Shown here piece after piece: positions 6,256 through 9,435 of a stretch of DNA of 9,435 nucleotides. The stretch is from Elusimicrobiota bacterium (lineage in GTDB: Bacteria > Elusimicrobiota > Elusimicrobia > Elusimicrobiales > Elusimicrobiaceae). The notes below the pieces were generated by a model. The model worked only from the letters and a program-made list of their open reading frames with translations, made no database searches and was not told the origin of the DNA. How positions within the stretch are numbered: position 1 is the first letter of the stretch; every line of letters begins with the position of its first letter. The stretch covers positions 1-9,435 of the forward strand of contig JAIRLH010000076.1 in the NCBI GenBank assembly GCA_031259485.1. Direction: 5' to 3'. A program made the translations under genes and the position numbers.

Positions 6256-7044
6256 TCAAAAAATCACGCCTTCAAGTTTCTGCGCCAGATCGGCGTAGCG
6301 GGCGGGGGCGAGCTCCTCCGCGCGCGAGGATATTTTTACGCCCGCGGCGTTAAGCGTTTTGGCAAGAACGTCCTTATTTTTGCCGTAAACTTCAACCAGC
6401 GCGTTGAGCACGGTTTTACGGCGGTATGCAAAGGCGGTTTTCACGAGTTCTTTAAAATTTTCTTTGTGTCCGGCGCAGGCGAACATTTTATTTTCCGCGG
6501 GCGTTATCAGCAGTACCTCGCTGTCAACTTTGGGCGGCGGGCTGAAGCTGCCCGGGCTCACGCGGCATATGCTGCGCGCGCGCGCGAAAGCCTGGAATAT
6601 CGCAGAAAGCGCGCCGTACTGCCGCGTCCGCGTCCGCGCGCAGAGGCGCGCGGCCTGCTCCCGCTGGAACATAAAAACCGCCGCTTTAAAACCGGATGTT
6701 TCCAAAACTTTAAGTAAAATTTCCGCCGCGTTTATATACGGCAGATTACTGACGAAAGTTATATCGCCCGCGGGCAGCAGCGCGCGGTCAAGCCGCAAAA
6801 AATCGTTTTCAATTATATTAAGCCGCGCGTAGTCGGGCAGCGTCAGGCGCAGGCGCGCGGTCATCTTCGGGTCAATTTCAACCAGCGTGAAATCGTTGAG
6901 GCCGCGCTCCAGAAGAGCGTTGGTCAGCGCGCCTTTGCCCGGGCCGATTTCCACAAGGCTCCCCCGCGCGTTATGCACGACGGCGTCGGTTATTTTATCT
7001 ATAACGCCGCGGTTGACTAAAAAATGCTGCCCGTATTTTTGCAT
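6256..7044 (-). CDS. rsmA: 16S rRNA dimethyladenosine transferase RsmA/KsgA
   Basis: This 262-residue enzyme uses S-adenosylmethionine to N6-dimethylate the two adjacent adenines in the 3'-terminal hairpin of 16S rRNA (A1518 and A1519 in E. coli) late in small-subunit assembly. The protein opens with YGQHFL, the family's N-terminal motif. It then shows the SAM-binding motif EIGPGKGALT (32-41), the acidic VEID (55-58), END (79-81), the catalytic NLPY (100-103), SPGSFSPPPKVDS in the substrate region and AFAYRRKTVLNAL in the C-terminal domain. After NLPY the usual proline-containing stretch reads INAAE, a small divergence. Length is close to the usual 265-290. Its start lies 78 bp downstream of the TPR gene's stop, so the two may share a transcript, with GGGA 10 nt before the ATG as a weak ribosome-binding site. 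Identification is firm. Confidence 0.95.
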   Translation of the reverse strand: MQKYGQHFLVNRGVIDKITDAVVHNARGSLVEIGPGKGALTNALLERGLNDFTLVEIDPKMTARLRLTLPDYARLNIIENDFLRLDRALLPAGDITFVSNLPYINAAEILLKVLETSGFKAAVFMFQREQAARLCARTRTRQYGALSAIFQAFARARSICRVSPGSFSPPPKVDSEVLLITPAENKMFACAGHKENFKELVKTAFAYRRKTVLNALVEVYGKNKDVLAKTLNAAGVKISSRAEELAPARYADLAQKLEGVIF

Positions 7045-7072
7045 AAAACGGTTTCCCGTAAAACTAATTTTT

Positions 7073-7096
7073 AATTCTCCCCCGATTAGGGGGAAT
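7073..7096. repeat. hairpin between the TPR gene and rsmA
   Basis: CCCCC (7079-7083) and GGGGG (7089-7093) form a 5-bp stem around GATTA. Flanking AATTCT (left) and AAT (right) extend the pairing with one bulge. CCCCCTGATTA (7115-7125) nearby repeats the left arm and loop with one extra T. On the - strand this lies between the TPR stop and the rsmA start. No clean T-run follows, so it could be a weak terminator, a processing site or another degenerate C/G palindrome repeat like the one at 2434-2452. Confidence 0.35.
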
Positions 7097-7122
7097 AAAA
7101 GAAAGCGGGGCCCTCCCCCTGA

Positions 7123-8946
7123 TTACTTCTCTTCCAGCACCGCTATATCGGCTTTGGCGATGTCATTATCGGGGCTGAGCGCGAGCGCGGCTTTATAATC
7201 TTCAAGCGCGGCGGCCTCGTCGCCCAGCACGACGCGCGCCGTGCCCGCGCCGAGTTTTATTACCGGCAAAAGTTTAAGCGCGTCGCCGGCGCTAAGACCG
7301 GCGGCAAGCTCCTGCGCGCGGGTAAAATTTTCCAGCGCGGCTACGCCTTTGCCCAGCGTGATATAGGCAAGGCCGGCCACCAGATAATCCCGAGGGTCAG
7401 CGGCGAGGCGCGCCAGAACGTCGGGCATAATTTCTTCTATATAAGCCACCCAGTTCTTATTGGGCGTCCACAGGCCCATGTCATTGCCGACCATGTAAGG
7501 ATTATAGCCCGCCCTGCCGCCGGCGCCCATCACGGAAGTGGGGCCGAGGCCGTCCCCCCCTCCGCCGGCAATGCCGTCGGCCGCCGGAGCGGCGCGGATT
7601 GACATATTGATATCATACTTCTCCCCCGCGGCCAAGATGACGCTGCGGAAATCCCCCGTAATGCGCTCAAGCTGTTCCTTTCGCTCTTCTTCCGTGGCGG
7701 CGGCTAAAATGAAAGTTCGGCTGAAGGTCAAAGTCGCGGCCTGTTTGTCCTGTTCTTCCACGGCGGCGGCCAGCGCGGAAGGTTTGGCCGGCGGCCGCGC
7801 CGCGGGCGCGGCAAAATCCCCGCGCTTTTGCGCGGGCTCAACTTTTGCGGGCTCAAATTTGGGCAGGAGGGACATTTCAACCTCGATTCTTAACCGGCGC
7901 GCGGCGGGGGCCTTCAACAAGCGTTCCTTAAACCGCTCCAGCTGTTCGGGCCCGGGCTGTTGCTGTTGCTGCTGCCGCGAACCGCCGCCCGAGCCGTTGT
8001 AATAAAGCGAGAGGCCCAAACCTTCCTCCGACGCGGGGGAAATCAAAAAAGCGCGGCTGATAATTTCAACCGCTTCATTGCGGCGGCCCTGGCGCGCCAG
8101 CAGGCTGGCGAGGCGCAGGCGGGCCACGCTGTCGCCGGGTTTGAGTTTAAGAGCCTTTTTGTACTGCACTTCGGCCGGGGTATTTTTGCCCATTTTCTCG
8201 TAAAGCACGGCGAGCGCAAGCATGGCTTCCTCGTATCTTGGATAAAGCGAAATCGCTTTTTTAAAGGCTTCCTCCGCCGGCGCGTCGCGCCCCAGTCTTT
8301 CGTATATTGAGCCCAGCTGATATTGGTAAAGCGGGTGGCGTTTATCCAGCGCGGCGGCGTTGCGGAAGCGGTAAAGCGCCTCGTCCATGCGGCCAAGCGC
8401 GGCATAGGCGGAGCCGATGTTCATCTGCGCGTCCGCGCGTTTGGGGTTAGCCTGCACGGCTTGCAGGAATTCTTCCAGCGCGGCGTTGATATCGCCCTTC
8501 CACGCATATGCAATGCCCAGGAGCTGGCGCGCGTCGTCACTTTCGGGTTTTATTTCAAGCGCGGCGCGGTATTCGGCCATGGCGCCGTCAACGCGGCCCT
8601 GCCAGTAAAGCGCCATGCCCAGCAGGATGTGGGGCGCCGCCTCGTCCGGATTTTTGACTACGGCCTTTGCGAAAGACTGCGCGGCGTCTTCATATTTATA
8701 CGCCGCCATCTCGTACATGCCGCGGCGCATGTTGACGTACGACTGCTGCCGCATAAGCATATCCCAGAAAGTCGGGTATTTATCGGCGATATTGCCCCTG
8801 TTGCCGCCGACGCCCACGCCGCTGCCGCCCAAAAATCTGGGCAGCGCGCCGTGCGCCGCGCCCGCGGGCGCGGCGGCAATGGCGGCGGCGGCGGTAAACT
8901 TTATCAGCAAAGCAAACGCGCCGGATTTGGCTTTCACCCTGAACAT
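7123..8946 (-). CDS. secreted TPR-repeat protein of unknown function
   Basis: I do not recognise a specific family. The 607-residue product starts with a signal peptide (MFRVKAKSG, hydrophobic to about 26, likely cut near residue 33), then a Gly-rich linker (39-51). Seven contiguous tetratricopeptide repeats, each exactly 34 residues, run from about 67 to 304 and mostly end in NP, KP, YP or SP. A glycine/glutamine linker with six Gln (325-330), a Pro/Ala-rich low-complexity region, a middle segment (about 400-460) and two further TPR-like units (518-607) follow. TPRs form protein-binding superhelices, so a periplasmic scaffold or assembly role is inferred. The frame is open back to 9030, but ATG 8946 is preferred because it begins the signal peptide, has an extended -10 just upstream and avoids overlapping the divergent gene at 8996. 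No Shine-Dalgarno sequence is visible. rsmA lies 78 bp downstream on the same strand. Confidence 0.82.
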   Translation of the reverse strand: MFRVKAKSGAFALLIKFTAAAAIAAAPAGAAHGALPRFLGGSGVGVGGNRGNIADKYPTFWDMLMRQQSYVNMRRGMYEMAAYKYEDAAQSFAKAVVKNPDEAAPHILLGMALYWQGRVDGAMAEYRAALEIKPESDDARQLLGIAYAWKGDINAALEEFLQAVQANPKRADAQMNIGSAYAALGRMDEALYRFRNAAALDKRHPLYQYQLGSIYERLGRDAPAEEAFKKAISLYPRYEEAMLALAVLYEKMGKNTPAEVQYKKALKLKPGDSVARLRLASLLARQGRRNEAVEIISRAFLISPASEEGLGLSLYYNGSGGGSRQQQQQQPGPEQLERFKERLLKAPAARRLRIEVEMSLLPKFEPAKVEPAQKRGDFAAPAARPPAKPSALAAAVEEQDKQAATLTFSRTFILAAATEEERKEQLERITGDFRSVILAAGEKYDINMSIRAAPAADGIAGGGGDGLGPTSVMGAGGRAGYNPYMVGNDMGLWTPNKNWVAYIEEIMPDVLARLAADPRDYLVAGLAYITLGKGVAALENFTRAQELAAGLSAGDALKLLPVIKLGAGTARVVLGDEAAALEDYKAALALSPDNDIAKADIAVLEEK

Positions 8947-8954
8947 AGTAAAAT
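8927..8954 (+). promoter_or_regulatory. candidate promoter for the rightmost gene
   Basis: TTGGCT (8927-8932, 4 of 6 matches to TTGACA) and TAAAAT (8949-8954, 5 of 6 to TATAAT) are spaced by 16 bp and face right. The predicted start near 8961 would leave a leader of about 35 nt. The -10 overlaps the - strand -10 (8953-8958) by two bases, and its -35 lies in the TPR coding region. This is plausible but unproven. Confidence 0.35.
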
Positions 8955-8961
8955 TATAGCA
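8953..8961 (-). promoter_or_regulatory. extended -10 promoter, probably leaderless, for the TPR gene
   Basis: Read on the - strand, TGCTATAAT occupies 8961-8953: a perfect TATAAT with the TGn extension. It ends 6 nt before the ATG at 8946. The normal distance from -10 to the transcription start would place +1 on or next to the A of the ATG, giving a leaderless mRNA, which agrees with the missing Shine-Dalgarno sequence. No good -35 box is seen, as is common for extended -10 promoters. Confidence 0.55.
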
Positions 8962-8972
8962 TTTAGGCGCAT

Positions 8973-9005
8973 ATGCCGAGGCAGCACGTTCCGCCATGGC
9001 TATGA
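8973..9005 (+). other. possible 10-codon leader ORF before the rightmost gene
   Basis: ATG 8973 opens a 10-residue frame, MPRQHVPPWL, ending at TGA 9003-9005. That stop overlaps the alternative start ATG 9002 of the unknown gene as ATGA. AGG (8965-8967) lies 5 nt before its start. It would fall inside the mRNA leader predicted from the promoter at 8927-8954. Such short frames occur by chance, so this is only a possibility. Confidence 0.15.
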
Positions 9006-9435
9006 CTTCCGCTCCCACTAAATCTAGCATCTTCGCCGCTCAGCTGCGCGACGTTGACGGCTCTCCTCTCGGCCTTGCCGGCGGCTTTGCCGCAGGCACC
9101 GGCTCCAGACCCGGCGTCGGCGGCGCTCCCAACAATAATGTCAACTACAAACCCTATCTACCCTGGTGGTGGGACTTCGAAAAAATGAAAGTCCAAAAAA
9201 TGTGGGAACTCTGGAATTATAACTGGCAAAAGGCTTTGTCCGACACTCTTATTGAGATGTCCAAGGCTATCGGAAAGGGCGTAGCCTGCTGTCTTATTAT
9301 GGGTAAAAACGATTGCAGTACGGGCAGCTTTTGGGGCACCGGCAACAGAGGAAAAAGCGAATTTTTCTGCTTAAAAGCCGATGGTTCGCACGCGGCGTAT
9401 TCTCTTGAAAAATACAGAGAATCAGGTTGTAAAAA
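8996..9435 (+). CDS. unrecognised protein, 5' part only (runs off the window)
   Basis: The frame is open from ATG 8996 to the window end: 146 codons plus two bases, with no stop reached. I do not recognise the family. There is no signal peptide or membrane segment. A polar N-terminus (1-21) is followed by a Gly/Ala/Pro-rich stretch (22-45) and an Asn-rich turn (46-50). Next comes an aromatic, tryptophan-rich segment with WWWDF (57-61) and further Trp at 70, 73 and 77, then an amphipathic helix-like part (78-96). The end has cysteines at 98, 99, 107, 125 and 145. Codon use differs from the neighbours: of 14 Ala codons only 2 are GCG and 11 are GCT or GCC, and 3 of 4 Arg codons are AGA. The second half is also visibly richer in A/T. 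A second in-frame ATG at 9002 is an alternative start; neither has a good Shine-Dalgarno sequence. The gene diverges from the TPR gene, 49 bp away. Confidence 0.65.
   Translation, partial: MAMTSAPTKSSIFAAQLRDVDGSPLGLAGGFAAGTGSRPGVGGAPNNNVNYKPYLPWWWDFEKMKVQKMWELWNYNWQKALSDTLIEMSKAIGKGVACCLIMGKNDCSTGSFWGTGNRGKSEFFCLKADGSHAAYSLEKYRESGCK

Noticed and set aside
8323..9021. 232-codon open frame on the + strand opposite the TPR gene
   Set aside because: It is antisense to well-supported TPR repeats. Its predicted protein is Arg/His/Gly-rich with no domain, which is typical of the reverse frame of GC-rich genes.
8947..9030. Longer TPR protein starting at 9030
   Set aside because: The extra 28 residues would precede the signal peptide and overlap the divergent gene. 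The promoter at 8953-8961 also lies inside that extension.

Overview
The window looks like chromosomal DNA of a diderm (Gram-negative-type) bacterium, because it encodes a TolC-like outer-membrane factor, a periplasmic adaptor and a KsgA/RsmA methylase. Most genes are GC-rich, with GCG (Ala) and CGC (Arg) dominating. They still use AAA, TTT and ATA freely, a mix I associate loosely with uncultured lineages such as Elusimicrobiota. That assignment is a weak guess and nothing here proves it. No phage, transposase, CRISPR or plasmid functions are visible.

Layout. (1) A tRNA-Arg(CCG) gene lies at 10-81. It is followed by about 170 bp of non-coding DNA full of inverted repeats (97-237), including a short palindrome of the GTCATTGCGAGGAG type that is dispersed in many bacterial genomes. 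(2) A six-gene + strand block (250-6222) encodes a complete tripartite exporter. Its parts are a TolC-family outer-membrane protein, a YbhG-type membrane-fusion protein, two separate ABC ATPases that match the two halves of YbhF, and two ABC-2 permeases that match YbhS and YbhR. Three junctions overlap by 4 nt (ATGA or GTGA) and one has a 5-bp gap. A single 136-bp gap with competing hairpins separates the periplasmic/outer-membrane pair from the inner-membrane part. (3) On the - strand, converging on the exporter, are rsmA (6256-7044) and, upstream of it, a secreted TPR-repeat protein (7123-8946). (4) At the right edge, diverging from the TPR gene, is the 5' part of an unrecognised gene (8996 to beyond 9435). 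It has different codon usage, a tryptophan-rich stretch and five cysteines.

How it works together. The exporter genes can build one machine. The ATPase pair drives the two permeases, the adaptor YbhG bridges the periplasm, and the co-encoded TolC homologue makes the outer-membrane exit. The two ATPases are asymmetric. All visibly degenerate motifs (a His-to-Ser H-loop in the first; LPGGA signature and GAAP D-loop in the second) fall on one of the two expected ATP sites, leaving the other canonical. rsmA is a housekeeping 16S rRNA dimethyltransferase and appears unrelated to export.

The least explained part is the right edge. The TPR gene has an extended -10 (TGCTATAAT) placed so that transcription could start at its ATG, giving a leaderless mRNA. 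A candidate -10 for the divergent unknown gene overlaps it on the other strand. The two proteins share a loosely similar Gly-rich then aromatic/Trp-Asp N-terminal layout. I found no convincing evidence of a wholly new defence or mobile system. The unknown partial gene and its TPR neighbour are the best candidates for something undescribed.
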